Shown here piece by piece: positions 17,343-25,766 of a stretch of DNA of 64,000 nucleotides. The translations under genes and the position numbers were made by a program. Under the pieces are notes generated by a model that saw only the letters and a program-made list of their open reading frames with translations, was not told the origin of the DNA and made no database searches. The stretch lies in contig NZ_CAKMSS010000008.1 in the NCBI RefSeq assembly GCF_928382285.1, forward strand, positions 48,899 through 112,898. The letters are read 5' to 3'. Numbering within the stretch: position 1 is the stretch's first letter; every line of letters begins with the position of its first letter. This stretch comes from Rothia nasimurium (GTDB taxonomy: Bacteria; Actinomycetota; Actinomycetes; Actinomycetales; Micrococcaceae).

Positions 17343-18431
17343 TTACTGCGCCTCGGCCAGCAGTTCACGCACGCGCGGCATCACCTTGGTGCCGTAGAGC
17401 TCAATAGAACTCATGGAGTGCTCGTGAGCTAGAGCCCCGTTGGAGAACTTAAGATCAAAGCGGTTGATGCCCAGCTTTTGAGCGGTATCGGCAATTTTTT
17501 GCGCGACGGTTTCGGGCGAACCTACATACAGGGCGCCGTGTTCAATTTCGTGCTCGAATTCGCGCTCCCCCGCAGGGCCCCAGCCGCGTTCAGAGCCAAT
17601 TTTATTACGGTTGGCAATCCAGTGCTCGCGTAGCTGATTGCGGGCCTCTTCGTCGGTGTCGGCGATGTGGCCGGGTGAGTGCACCGCAATGGGCAGGGTT
17701 CCGTTGCCCAGCTGCTCGTTGGCTCGGCGATAGAGCTCGGTGTAGGGCTTGAAGCGCTCAGCCGGCCCGCCAATAATAGCGAGCATAAGCGGGGTCTTGT
17801 ACTGGGCTGCGCGGGCAACAGATTCCGGACTGCCGCCAACGGCCAACCAGTGCTTAAGGATTCCCTCGGTCTTGGGGTAAATCTCCTGATTTACCAGGGG
17901 TTCACGGTTGCCGGGGTTCCAGTTGAGGGGCTCCTGGGTGATGATTTTAGTGAAGAGGTCGAACTTCTCGGAAAAGAGGGAGTTGTAGTCTTCGAGCTTG
18001 TAGCCAAAGAGGGGGAAGGACTCGGTGAAGGAGCCGCGGCCCAGTACAGCTTCGGCGCGGCCGTTACTGAGGGCGTTGATGGTGGCGAAGCGCTGGTAGA
18101 CGCGGATGGGGTCGTCGGAGGAGAGGACGGTAACGGCCGAGCCCAGGTGGATGCGGTCGGTGGTGGTGGCTAGACCCGCCAGGATGGTGTCGGGGGCGCT
18201 GACAGCATAGTCAGGACGGTGGTGCTCACCGATACCGAAGAAGTCGACGCCTACACGGTCGGCGAGCTGGCCCTGCTCAAGGACGTTGCGGATAACCTGG
18301 GCGTGGTGCAGGCGGTTGCCTACCAGGTCGGCGGTGGTGTCGCCGAAGGTGTCCAGGCCCATCTGGAAGGCGGTGTTATCAACGCTGGGCAGGCTGGGGC
18401 GCAGGTCGGGGGCGGTGTTGATGTCGGTCAT
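17343..18431 (-). CDS. Luciferase-like (LLM class) flavin-dependent oxidoreductase
   Basis: A 362-residue TIM-barrel protein of the bacterial luciferase superfamily. Family blocks are FFGIGEHHRPDYAVSAP, TDRIHLGSAVTVLSSDDPIRVYQRFATI, GRAEAVLGRGSF and the C-terminal GSPETVAQKIADTAQKLGINRFDLKF. It would use reduced FMN and oxygen to oxidise a small organic substrate, which cannot be predicted. It is monocistronic, with about 190 bases of upstream sequence holding the hairpin at 18551-18597. Confidence 0.87.
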   Translation of the reverse strand: MTDINTAPDLRPSLPSVDNTAFQMGLDTFGDTTADLVGNRLHHAQVIRNVLEQGQLADRVGVDFFGIGEHHRPDYAVSAPDTILAGLATTTDRIHLGSAVTVLSSDDPIRVYQRFATINALSNGRAEAVLGRGSFTESFPLFGYKLEDYNSLFSEKFDLFTKIITQEPLNWNPGNREPLVNQEIYPKTEGILKHWLAVGGSPESVARAAQYKTPLMLAIIGGPAERFKPYTELYRRANEQLGNGTLPIAVHSPGHIADTDEEARNQLREHWIANRNKIGSERGWGPAGEREFEHEIEHGALYVGSPETVAQKIADTAQKLGINRFDLKFSNGALAHEHSMSSIELYGTKVMPRVRELLAEAQ

Positions 18432-18550
18432 GATGGTTTCCTTTCGGTGTCAGCTTTCTCATCTACAGTTAGTTCAACACTAGTCCAAATTACTTTATTC
18501 CGAAAGTTTTTAAGAGCTGTGCTTGAGGTATCCAGCATCTTAAACGTAAC

Positions 18551-18597
18551 GATGGTTGCCATCCGCGCGAATCTCTTTCGCGCTGATGGCAACCATC
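18551..18597. other. Near-perfect hairpin downstream of hspR
   Basis: GATGGTTGCCATC (18551-18563) and GATGGCAACCATC (18585-18597) are perfect inverted copies, and GCGCGAA/TTCGCGC forms an inner stem. Each arm is itself palindromic (GATGG-TTG-CCATC). It lies 27 bases beyond the hspR stop and could end the dnaK operon, but there is no T run after it on the minus strand. It may instead be an operator for the oxidoreductase gene at 17343-18431. Confidence 0.7.
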
Positions 18598-18623
18598 GCT
18601 ACAGTCAAGACCTAGGGGCGGGG

Positions 18624-19049
18624 TTAGCGCGGCCGGTAGAGCACCACGGCCTGAGAGGTCTGGCGGGCAGCCGGACGCTTGCCCCGGGCCAGGTGCACAG
18701 CCCCACCCGAAGTTCCGGCAGCGAACACGCGGGAGCCGTCCTGCAGACGATTGCGCAGGGCCTCATTTTCAGCCTGCAACTCAACCATGCGACCCCGCAG
18801 TGCCTCCACCTGGTTCTCCAGCTGCATGATGCGCTTAATGCCCTCAAGGGAGACGCCCGACTGGGAGAGCTCCTGAATCTCCTGGAGTTTCTGCACGTCG
18901 CGTTCGGAGTAGCGGCGGGCCCGCCCGGGTGCACGCTGGGGCTGCACCAGCCCCAGGCGGTCGTACTGGCGCAGGGTCTGCGGGTGCATACCGGCTAGTT
19001 CAGCCGCTACGGAGATAACGAAGACCGGGCGGTCAGATTCGAGAGCCAT
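18624..19049 (-). CDS. hspR: MerR-family heat-shock repressor HspR
   Basis: A 141-residue repressor. The N-terminal MerR helix-turn-helix (VFVISVAAELAGMHPQTLRQYDRLGLVQP) and wing (RRYSERDVQKL) are followed by a coiled coil (IMQLENQVEALRGRMVELQAENEALRNRL) and a basic tail. HspR binds HAIR sequences together with DnaK and represses the dnaK operon; two such sites are present upstream of dnaK here. It starts 2 bases after dnaJ ends, so the two are translationally coupled. Confidence 0.95.
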   Translation of the reverse strand: MALESDRPVFVISVAAELAGMHPQTLRQYDRLGLVQPQRAPGRARRYSERDVQKLQEIQELSQSGVSLEGIKRIMQLENQVEALRGRMVELQAENEALRNRLQDGSRVFAAGTSGGAVHLARGKRPAARQTSQAVVLYRPR

Positions 19050-19051
19050 TC

Positions 19052-20053
19052 CTAGTCACCAGCTTTCCTCAGCAGGTCCTCACGGGGGTTGGCCTGGGGT
19101 GCCACCGCGAAGAAGGCGTCAAGGGCTGCCTCAGCTTCGGGTGTGAGGTTGGTGGGCAGCTGCACCTCGGGGATAACCAGCATATCGCCGGTGCCCTTCT
19201 TGGTCACGAAGCCGCGGCCCTTAGCACGCAGCTTACGGCCGGACGGAGCCCCGGCAGCCAGGCGGAGTTTGACGCTCCCGCCGTCGAGGGTGGGGGCCTC
19301 AATCACGCCGCCCTTGACGGCTTCTTCCAGGGTGACGGGCACACGCACGAGCAGGTTATCACCCTCGCGGTCAAAGACGGGGTGGGAATCCACGCGGACG
19401 GTGACGATCAGGTCCCCTGCCCCACCGGCACCGGGGTGCCCCTTGCCTCGGGCACGGATTTTCTGGCCGTCCTTGACGCCGCGCGGCAGGCGAACCTTGG
19501 TCTGGGAACCACCGGGGCGGAACACCGAGACCTCAGCGCCGTCGTAGGCCTGCTGGATGGTGATGCGGGCGCTGGTAGTGGCGTCCTCGCCCTTGGGAGC
19601 GGAGAAGCCACCGCCGGGGAAGCTGCCAGCCCCGCTGGGGAAACCGCCGGCGGAGCGTCCGGCCCCGCCAAAGCCGCCGCCACCGAACATACCGCCGAGC
19701 AGGTCTTCAATGTTGATGCCGCCAGCGCCGCCGCTGGTGGAATAGGTGAAGTTTCCGCCACCAGCACCACCGGGGAACCCGCCCGGGAAGCCGCCGCCAG
19801 CCCCGCCGAAGCCGGCAGCCCCGTACTTGCGGATCTGGTCGTACTCTTCCTTCTGCTTGGGGTCTGAGAGCACGTCGTAGGCCTCTGAGATCTCCTTGAA
19901 CTTCTTCTCAGCAGCCTCGTCGCCGGGGTTCTGGTCGGGGTGGTACTTGCGGGCCAGCTTGCGGTAGGCCTTCTTGATATCTGCCTCGGAAGCGTCCTCG
20001 GCTACGCCCAGTACCTTATAAAAATCTTGATGGAGCCAGTTTTCGCTCGCCAT
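19052..20053 (-). CDS. dnaJ: DnaJ co-chaperone lacking the zinc finger
   Basis: A 333-residue J-domain protein. HPD is at residues 38-40. A long Gly/Phe-rich linker follows (about residues 75-155), and then the two C-terminal beta domains ([38 protein letters not shown]). No CxxCxGxG repeats are present, so it is a class B (CbpA-like) member. It stimulates the ATPase of DnaK. AAAGGAGAGG precedes the ATG. The AT-rich gene at 20077 lies immediately upstream, where grpE would be expected. Confidence 0.93.
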   Translation of the reverse strand: MASENWLHQDFYKVLGVAEDASEADIKKAYRKLARKYHPDQNPGDEAAEKKFKEISEAYDVLSDPKQKEEYDQIRKYGAAGFGGAGGGFPGGFPGGAGGGNFTYSTSGGAGGINIEDLLGGMFGGGGFGGAGRSAGGFPSGAGSFPGGGFSAPKGEDATTSARITIQQAYDGAEVSVFRPGGSQTKVRLPRGVKDGQKIRARGKGHPGAGGAGDLIVTVRVDSHPVFDREGDNLLVRVPVTLEEAVKGGVIEAPTLDGGSVKLRLAAGAPSGRKLRAKGRGFVTKKGTGDMLVIPEVQLPTNLTPEAEAALDAFFAVAPQANPREDLLRKAGD

Positions 20054-20076
20054 ATGCCTCTCCTTTCAAAGATACT

Positions 20077-21033
20077 TCATGTTTTTATTTTATATCTCAA
20101 TTCTATTTCCAAAAATGAATTTTCAAAAAACCTAGCAATAACTAAAAGAGCCAAAGAAACAGAAAATATGTAAACAAAATTTGCATCATCCAACAAATAA
20201 AGGAACCCATTCCACGATTTTCCACTGTCTGTCAAATAATCCAAAATCACCAGAATAACAGAGCTAGATAAAGTTACGAAGACATAATTAATATAACGAA
20301 CACAGCAGAATAAAGCAATAAATTTTTTCCTACCCTCTGTAGGGTGATGAGAAAAATTCAACAGTATTGAAAATAATGTTGGGATTGCCGCAAGAAAAAG
20401 AATCCACGGAATTTTATAATCACTGCCATTCAACTGATAGTACATAGCAAACGAAACAACAGTAACTGACACCACTTCAAGGATCCAGGCAGCCGTCTGC
20501 AAAAATCTATTTCCCATACTCCTAAAGGATATCCTTCCCAATTCTGAAATGATAATTAATCCTATTTGAACTAGTATCAGCAGGCCACTATGCAGGGAAG
20601 AAACTACCGAATCTGAATGTTTATCAGTTATATACCCTAGTGCGAACATCACCAAGGAAACAAAAGCAAAACATATCAACTCATGCATTTCCCTCGGCGA
20701 ATTCACTGCAGATAAACCAAGCTCATTAAACGTTTCAATAATAAATGCCCACGCAGATCCAGCACTTATTCCCATAAATAGATTCGAGAAAGTCAACAAA
20801 AAAATCATCAACACTAGTCGACATGGAATATCTTCGACATGAGAACTTTCATGCTGACTTTCTAAAAACTTTATAACCCCCAAAGCAATACCTGCAGCAA
20901 ATGCAAGTAAAATGATTAGATATTCATTTTGCTGAAAATTTCCTTTAAGAATGTTAAGCCAAATAGAAGATGCCCAAAGCACCATAACATAATTTGATAG
21001 ATATAAATAAAACACTCCAAAATGGCTCAACAA
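20077..21033 (-). CDS. AT-rich multi-pass membrane protein of unknown function
   Basis: A 318-residue frame lies between grpE and dnaJ in the same orientation. One sampled line of 60 bases has about 35% GC against near 60% in the flanks, and codons are AT-ending, which suggests acquisition from another genome. About nine or ten hydrophobic segments cover almost the whole protein (for example LIILLAFAAGIALGVI, VTVVSFAMYYQL, VFVTLSSSVILVILDYL). No family motif is recognised. The TTG start at 21033 has GAAGG about 8 bases ahead; a GTG seven codons in is an alternative. It stops 23 bases before dnaJ. Confidence 0.72.
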   Translation of the reverse strand: MLSHFGVFYLYLSNYVMVLWASSIWLNILKGNFQQNEYLIILLAFAAGIALGVIKFLESQHESSHVEDIPCRLVLMIFLLTFSNLFMGISAGSAWAFIIETFNELGLSAVNSPREMHELICFAFVSLVMFALGYITDKHSDSVVSSLHSGLLILVQIGLIIISELGRISFRSMGNRFLQTAAWILEVVSVTVVSFAMYYQLNGSDYKIPWILFLAAIPTLFSILLNFSHHPTEGRKKFIALFCCVRYINYVFVTLSSSVILVILDYLTDSGKSWNGFLYLLDDANFVYIFSVSLALLVIARFFENSFLEIELRYKIKT

Positions 21034-21049
21034 TACTATGGCCTTCTCT

Positions 21050-21100
21050 CGAGAAGGCGGGCACCTAGCCTGACGTATCAGGCCGGGTGCCCGCCCGCGT
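21050..21100 (-). terminator. Hairpin after grpE
   Basis: On the minus strand GCGGGCACCCGGCCTGA pairs with TCAGGCTAGGTGCCCGC, followed by CTTCTCGAG rather than a clean T run. It separates dnaK-grpE from the inserted gene and dnaJ-hspR, so part of the transcription may stop here. Confidence 0.6.
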
Positions 21101-21103
21101 CCC

Positions 21104-21709
21104 TTATTCTGCTACCGCTACGGCTACCTGGGCGGTGCGGACCACGCGGTCCTTCACCTTGTAACCGTTGCGAAGAACCATGGAGATTGAATCGGGCTCA
21201 ACCTCACTGGTGGGCTGCTGCAGGACAGCCTCGTGAACCTGGGGGTTGAAGGGTTCGCCGACTTCGCCAAAGCGTTCCAGGCCCTGCTTGGTCAGGGTCT
21301 CTTCGAGCTTGTTAGCGATGGCGGCGAAGGGGCCTTCTTCAAGGTCGCCGTGCTTGCGGGCGGCATCGATATCGTCGATGACGGGCAGCAGGGCGGCAAC
21401 CAGATCGGCGATCACGAAGTCGCGCAGCTGGTCTTTTTCCTTGGCGGTGCGGTTCTTGTAGTTGGTGAACTCGGCCTGAAGGCGGCGCAGATCTTCGAGA
21501 CGTTCGGCGGCCAGGGCCGCGTCAGCGCTCTCAGCTGCCTCTGCACTTTCGCCAGCCTCGGCTGCGGCAGATTCTTCATCTGCCGCAGCGTCAGCAGCTA
21601 CACCTTCGGGCTCGGGGTGGCCTTCAGCTGCCGGGGCGGCGAAGGCTTCCTCCAGAGGGTCGGTGCCCTCGGGCTGGTTGTCTACGGGCTCGTTGGTGTT
21701 CTCAGCCAT
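21104..21709 (-). CDS. grpE: Nucleotide exchange factor GrpE
   Basis: A 201-residue protein with a low-complexity acidic N-terminus (about 70 residues of Glu, Ala and Pro), a long coiled-coil helix (LAAERLEDLRRLQAEFTNYKNRTAKEK) and the beta domain with the conserved HEAVLQQP and VVRTAQVAV blocks. It releases ADP from DnaK. It starts 2 bases after the dnaK stop codon, which implies coupled translation. Confidence 0.95.
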   Translation of the reverse strand: MAENTNEPVDNQPEGTDPLEEAFAAPAAEGHPEPEGVAADAAADEESAAAEAGESAEAAESADAALAAERLEDLRRLQAEFTNYKNRTAKEKDQLRDFVIADLVAALLPVIDDIDAARKHGDLEEGPFAAIANKLEETLTKQGLERFGEVGEPFNPQVHEAVLQQPTSEVEPDSISMVLRNGYKVKDRVVRTAQVAVAVAE

Positions 21710-21711
21710 GA

Positions 21712-23559
21712 TTAGTTCTTCTTCTCGTCTTCTTCATCGATTACTTCGGCGTCAACGACGTCGTCGTCTTCAGCCTTGGCTCCCTCACCGGCTGCTGCAT
21801 CTGCCTGAGCCTGGGCGTAGAGAGCCTCGCCCAGCTTGGTCTGAGATGCCTGGAGCTTCTCGAAAGCGGCCTTGACGGCGTCATCGTCTTCACCTTCGAG
21901 GGCAGCTTTCAGGGCGTCAACGTCGGCCTGAACCTCGGTCTTGACGTCCTCGGGCAGCTTCTCGTCGTTGTCCTTGATGAGCTTCTCGATGGAGTAGGCG
22001 GTGTTCTCAGCAGCGTTGCGGGTCTCGGCTGCCTCGCGGCGGGCCTTGTCCTGCTCAGCGTGAGCCTCGGCGTCCTTGACCATGCGGTCGATATCTTCCT
22101 TGGAGAGGGAGGTGCCGCCGGTGATGGTCATGGACTGCTCGGTGCCGGTGCCCTTGTCCTTAGCTGAGACGTGCACGATGCCGTTGGCGTCGATGTCGAA
22201 GGTAACTTCGATCTGGGGGACGCCGCGGGGTGCGGGTGCGATGCCGGTCAGCTCAAAGGTGCCCAGGTTCTTGTTGTCGCGGGTGAACTCACGCTCGCCC
22301 TGGAAGACCTGAATCGATACTGAGGGCTGGTTGTCTTCAGCGGTGGTGAAGGTTTCGGAACGCTTGGTGGGGATCGCGGTGTTGCGCTCGATCAGCTTGG
22401 TCATCACGCCGCCCTTGGTCTCAATGCCGAGTGAGAGGGGGGTGACGTCGATGAGCAGAACGTCCTTGCGCTCACCCTTCAGCACACCTGCCTGCAGGGC
22501 TGCACCCATAGCAACGACCTCGTCGGGGTTGACGCCCTTGTTGGGCTCGCGACCACCGGAGAGTTCCTTGACGACCTCAGTGACGGCAGGCATACGGGTT
22601 GAGCCACCGACCAGCACGATGTGGGCAATGTCTGAAACCTTGACGCCAGCTTCAGCGATTACGTCGTTGAAGGGCTTCTTGGTGCGCTCGATCAGGTCTG
22701 CGGTCATGTCCTGGAACTTGGCACGGGTCAGCTTTTCATCCAGGTGGATGGGGCCCTCGGGGGTGACGGACAGGTACTGCAGGGAGATGTTGGTGGAGGT
22801 TGCAGACGACAGTTCCTTCTTGGCCTGTTCTGCGGCTTCACGCAGGCGCTGCAGGGCAATCTTGTCCTTGGAGAGGTCGGCGCCGGTCTTGGACTTGACC
22901 TGCTCCAGCAGCCAGTCGACGATGCGCTGGTCCCAGTCGTCGCCACCCAGGCGGTTGTCGCCGGAGGTTGCGCGTACCTGGATGGTGGAGAAGCCATCTT
23001 CGTCCTTGCCAACTTCGAGCAGGGAGACGTCGAAGGTGCCGCCACCGAGGTCGAAGACCAGGATCAGTTCGTCTTCGTTACCCTTGTCGAGGCCGTAGGC
23101 CAGGGCTGCTGCGGTGGGCTCGTTGACGATACGCAGGACGTTGAGGCCCGCAATTTCGCCGGCTTCCTTGGTGGCCTGACGTTCGGCGTCGTTGAAGTAG
23201 GCGGGGACGGTGATGACGGCGTCGGTGACCTTATCGTTCAGGTAGGCTTCAGCGTCACCCTTGAGCTTCATGAGGGTACGGGCTGAGATTTCCTGGGCGG
23301 TGTAGGCCTTGCCGTCGATGTCCTGGGTCCAGGTGGTGCCCATGTGGCGCTTGACGGAAGCGATGGTGCGGTCGACGTTGGTGACGGCCTGACGCTTGGC
23401 GACGTCACCGACCAGAACTTCGCCGTCCTTTGAGAATGCGACGACGGAGGGGGTGGTGCGGGCGCCTTCTGCGTTGGCGATGACGGTGGGTTCGCCACCT
23501 TCGAGGACTGATACAACTGAGTTGGTAGTACCGAGGTCAATACCTACTGCACGTGACAT
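21712..23559 (-). CDS. dnaK: Molecular chaperone DnaK (Hsp70)
   Basis: A 615-residue Hsp70. The N-terminal phosphate loop [44 protein letters not shown] and [12 protein letters not shown] mark the ATPase domain. [17 protein letters not shown] opens the substrate-binding domain. The C-terminus has an acidic tail ([17 protein letters not shown]). It is the first gene of the operon, behind a promoter with two HAIR operators. DnaK acts also as the co-repressor of HspR. Confidence 0.98.
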   Translation of the reverse strand: MSRAVGIDLGTTNSVVSVLEGGEPTVIANAEGARTTPSVVAFSKDGEVLVGDVAKRQAVTNVDRTIASVKRHMGTTWTQDIDGKAYTAQEISARTLMKLKGDAEAYLNDKVTDAVITVPAYFNDAERQATKEAGEIAGLNVLRIVNEPTAAALAYGLDKGNEDELILVFDLGGGTFDVSLLEVGKDEDGFSTIQVRATSGDNRLGGDDWDQRIVDWLLEQVKSKTGADLSKDKIALQRLREAAEQAKKELSSATSTNISLQYLSVTPEGPIHLDEKLTRAKFQDMTADLIERTKKPFNDVIAEAGVKVSDIAHIVLVGGSTRMPAVTEVVKELSGGREPNKGVNPDEVVAMGAALQAGVLKGERKDVLLIDVTPLSLGIETKGGVMTKLIERNTAIPTKRSETFTTAEDNQPSVSIQVFQGEREFTRDNKNLGTFELTGIAPAPRGVPQIEVTFDIDANGIVHVSAKDKGTGTEQSMTITGGTSLSKEDIDRMVKDAEAHAEQDKARREAAETRNAAENTAYSIEKLIKDNDEKLPEDVKTEVQADVDALKAALEGEDDDAVKAAFEKLQASQTKLGEALYAQAQADAAAGEGAKAEDDDVVDAEVIDEEDEKKN

Positions 23560-23602
23560 ATTTACTCCTTATGGTTTGGTTATCTGTACATCTTTCAAAC
23601 AA

Positions 23603-23623
23603 GTTGAGTCACATGGGCTCAAC
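23603..23623 (-). promoter_or_regulatory. HAIR operator, proximal site
   Basis: GTTGAGT, a 7-base spacer and GCTCAAC match the HspR-associated inverted repeat consensus (CTTGAGT-N7-ACTCAAG) with small deviations in the arms. It lies about 45-65 bases upstream of the dnaK start. Confidence 0.8.
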
Positions 23624-23640
23624 CCGCTTGTCTTGATATC

Positions 23641-23669
23641 TAGTTTGCCACGTTTTGAGCAGAAGTCAA
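23641..23669 (-). promoter_or_regulatory. Probable dnaK promoter
   Basis: On the minus strand TTGACT (23669-23664) and AAACTA (23646-23641) are 17 bases apart. The promoter sits between the two HAIR sites, as expected if HspR blocks RNA polymerase. Confidence 0.5.
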
Positions 23670-23673
23670 CAGA

Positions 23674-23694
23674 GTTGAGTCAAAAAGACTCAAC
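23674..23694 (-). promoter_or_regulatory. HAIR operator, distal site
   Basis: GTTGAGT, a 7-base spacer (CAAAAAG) and ACTCAAC form a perfect inverted repeat with the exact HAIR spacing, immediately upstream of the probable -35 element. Confidence 0.88.
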
Positions 23695-23809
23695 TTTTTT
23701 GCGCAGTCAGAGTTTAAGCTAGTGGGGAGCGGACGGACGCCCGCCCCGCCCTTGCAGGGCAAAGGCGGGTGACGGCGTCCGCACCTTTTAAAACCCTGAA
23801 AGTGAACAC

Positions 23810-23846
23810 AAAAAAGTCGGCACCCCGCAACAAGGGGGTACCGACA
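23810..23846 (-). terminator. Rho-independent terminator
   Basis: On the minus strand GTCGGTACCCCC pairs with GGGGTGCCGAC (one bulge), followed by TTTTTTGTG. It ends the gene at 23874-24551. Confidence 0.88.
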
Positions 23847-23873
23847 GATCTGATACTTCGGAGACTCTACGTC

Positions 23874-24551
23874 TTAGTTGAGCACAGCTTCCTTACCGTT
23901 GAAGGTATCGAGCAGGCTGGCCTTAAGGCTCTCTTCAGCGTTCATACCTACGGCCATCCAGTTCTCTCCATAGGTAACCCAGCCGCCTTCAAAGTCAGAC
24001 TGAGAAAATTCGGCAACCTGATTCTCATCAACTGAAGCACCGTTGACATAGAACCCCATAATGAGGGGCGAAGAATCGTCAATAGCCATCATGCCTTCAA
24101 AGCTGCTCAAGTCAGCCGGGGAGCAAATATAAATATTGACATCTTCAGGGGCAACACCCAGATCGGTAGCCCCCTGTTGCTTAGTCTCTTCAAGAGCTGA
24201 CTCCAAGATGGTGTCACCGCTATCAGCACAGACAGAGGCGGCAGAGCCTGCTGTGGCTTCCTGCATCCCTTCCTTAAACTTGTCGTAGCTGGAGACCTTA
24301 CTCGACCCACCAAACGCGCCAGTCAGGAAGATTCCAGCCAGAATAGCTATGGCAATACCGATAGCCATCAGGCCGCCGATGAGCAGACCCATGTTTCTCT
24401 TTTTCGGGTCAGCGGGAGGCTGGGGCATAGGGCCGCCGATAAGAGTATCGGGTGCCTGGGTGCCAGGCGCAGGCTGCGGGACGCCCTGGGCGGACGCCGC
24501 CTGACCTGCACCAGGGAGGTTGGGCTCAGGGTTTGTAGGCTGCTGAGTCAT
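23874..24551 (-). CDS. Pro-rich single-pass membrane protein, unknown function
   Basis: A 225-residue protein. ATG 24551 is chosen because AAGGATGAG lies just upstream; an earlier ATG at 24569 would place that site inside the gene. The first 50 residues are rich in Pro, Gln and Ala, followed by KKR and one transmembrane helix (GLLIGGLMAIGIAIAILAGIFL). The extracellular part of about 130 residues has two cysteines (VCADSGD, YICSPAD) that may form a disulfide. The layout is common among actinobacterial envelope proteins. No specific role can be given. Confidence 0.75.
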   Translation of the reverse strand: MTQQPTNPEPNLPGAGQAASAQGVPQPAPGTQAPDTLIGGPMPQPPADPKKRNMGLLIGGLMAIGIAIAILAGIFLTGAFGGSSKVSSYDKFKEGMQEATAGSAASVCADSGDTILESALEETKQQGATDLGVAPEDVNIYICSPADLSSFEGMMAIDDSSPLIMGFYVNGASVDENQVAEFSQSDFEGGWVTYGENWMAVGMNAEESLKASLLDTFNGKEAVLN

Positions 24552-24569
24552 GGCAATCTCATCCTTCAT

Positions 24570-25086
24570 ACAGATAGTGTGTGTCTTAGCTAACTTTACA
24601 GGCGAAAATGGTCAGCTTGATTATATTTCGCGCGGTGTTTGCGTTTTCCCTGTACTATCTCTGGACTTCTTTGCCGTCAGTTTCGAGCTCGGCCCGGAGC
24701 ACCTGTTCGTGAGCGCAACATGTTGCAGCCGCCGCCAAATGTGGTGGTGACGCCGCCACATTTGGCGGTCAGCACCACATGTACATGTGCACGGTCGTGG
24801 GAAGCAGGTCTCAGGTGAGGTACGCAAAAGCCCCGCAGGTGTGTGGCCTGCGGGGCTTTTGTCATCTCGAAAGAACTCAAGAAACTGAGTGTCTGGTGCT
24901 GCTCTTCTCAGTTCACTGCTGTATGAGCCGGGCAAACCTTCTTGCCTAAGAGCCACCATCAAGTGTGTGTACCTGTAAGACTATACACAGGTTGCCCTTA
25001 TTTTTCCGCCTTAGAGCGAACTTTTTACCACTTTTTATTCAGCTTCTCTGCCCGCCCACCTTTCCCGAAAGCTTCATGGGAACATA
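24570..25086. other. Intergenic region dense in palindromes
   Basis: No gene is supported here. A 66-codon frame at 24550-24750 has no ribosome site. The region has GCAACATGTTGC (24715-24726), the arms CCGCCAAATGTGG (24732-24744) and CCACATTTGGCGG (24756-24768), an overlapping alternative pair ATGTGGTG/CACCACAT, and CACATGTACATGTG (24776-24789), followed by a terminator. It could encode a small RNA or hold operators. Confidence 0.6.
24825..24862. terminator. Bidirectional terminator with no obvious upstream gene
   Basis: AAAAGCCCCGCAGG pairs with CCTGCGGGGCTTTT around TGTGTGG, with T runs on both strands. Nothing coding precedes it on the plus strand for nearly 300 bases, so it may end a small RNA. 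Confidence 0.8.
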
Positions 25087-25578
25087 GTGAGCATGTATCG
25101 AATCATGACTGTATGCACCGGAAATATCTGCCGCTCCCCCATGGGCGAGTACCTCATCAAGCAGGCTGCCGCCCAAGCCGGGCTCGCTGTAGAGGTCGCC
25201 TCCAGCGGCATTTCCAATGAGGAAGAGGGCAATCCCATCGATCGTCGAGCCAAGAAGGTGCTCGATGAGCTCAACATCAATACCGGCTCCCACCGAGCCC
25301 AGCAGTTCACCCGGACCGATTTTGACCGCTACGACCTGCTTCTAGCCATGGACACCAACCACTACCGGGCGCTTAAGCGTATGGCCCCTAGCGACGAGGC
25401 AGCGGCCAAGGTTAGGCTCATGCGCGAGTTCGACCCGGCTGTCGCAGACCAGCCCCTTGACCGGTTGGGCATCTACGACCCCTGGTACGGCGATATGAGC
25501 GACTTCTACGAGACCTTCCAGATGATTCGGGACGCCGTGCCCGGAGTCATCGAGCAGGTCCAGACCCACAGCAGTTAG
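25087..25578 (+). CDS. Low-molecular-weight protein-tyrosine phosphatase
   Basis: A 163-residue cytoplasmic phosphatase. The P-loop VCTGNICRSPM supplies the nucleophile Cys10 and Arg16, and YDPWYG near residue 137 supplies the general-acid Asp. GTG 25087 has GGGA 5 bases ahead; ATG 25093 two codons later is possible. It removes phosphate from tyrosine in proteins. No kinase partner is next to it. Confidence 0.92.
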   Translation: MSMYRIMTVCTGNICRSPMGEYLIKQAAAQAGLAVEVASSGISNEEEGNPIDRRAKKVLDELNINTGSHRAQQFTRTDFDRYDLLLAMDTNHYRALKRMAPSDEAAAKVRLMREFDPAVADQPLDRLGIYDPWYGDMSDFYETFQMIRDAVPGVIEQVQTHSS

Positions 25579-25589
25579 CCTGGGCCGGG

Positions 25590-25662
25590 TAAGCGGGCAG
25601 GGGCGCCCCTGAGAGCTGACGTGGATCGGGGCTGGCGTGGAGCAGGGCTGTGCCCTGGGCTT
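25590..25662. repeat. Hairpin region sharing the repeat core
   Basis: Two hairpins (CAGGGGCGCCCCTG, and CAGGGCTGTGCCCTG) flank TCGGGGCTGGCGTG, a block shared with the palindromic repeats at 1010-1101 and 2919-2998. Relationship to that family is uncertain; it may simply be the phosphatase terminator. Confidence 0.3.
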
Positions 25663-25766
25663 CTTCGGTGCTCATGTGTTCCCCTGGTTGTCGGTGGAGC
25701 CTGTTGGCTTGTTTCTCATTATGGCCTAGCGGATCGCCCCGGTGCGGTAGCCTGAGGGCAGTAGTT

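Noticed and set aside
24550..24750. 66-codon plus-strand frame in the palindrome-rich region
   Set aside because: It overlaps the start of the gene at 23874-24551 and its codons run through palindromes.
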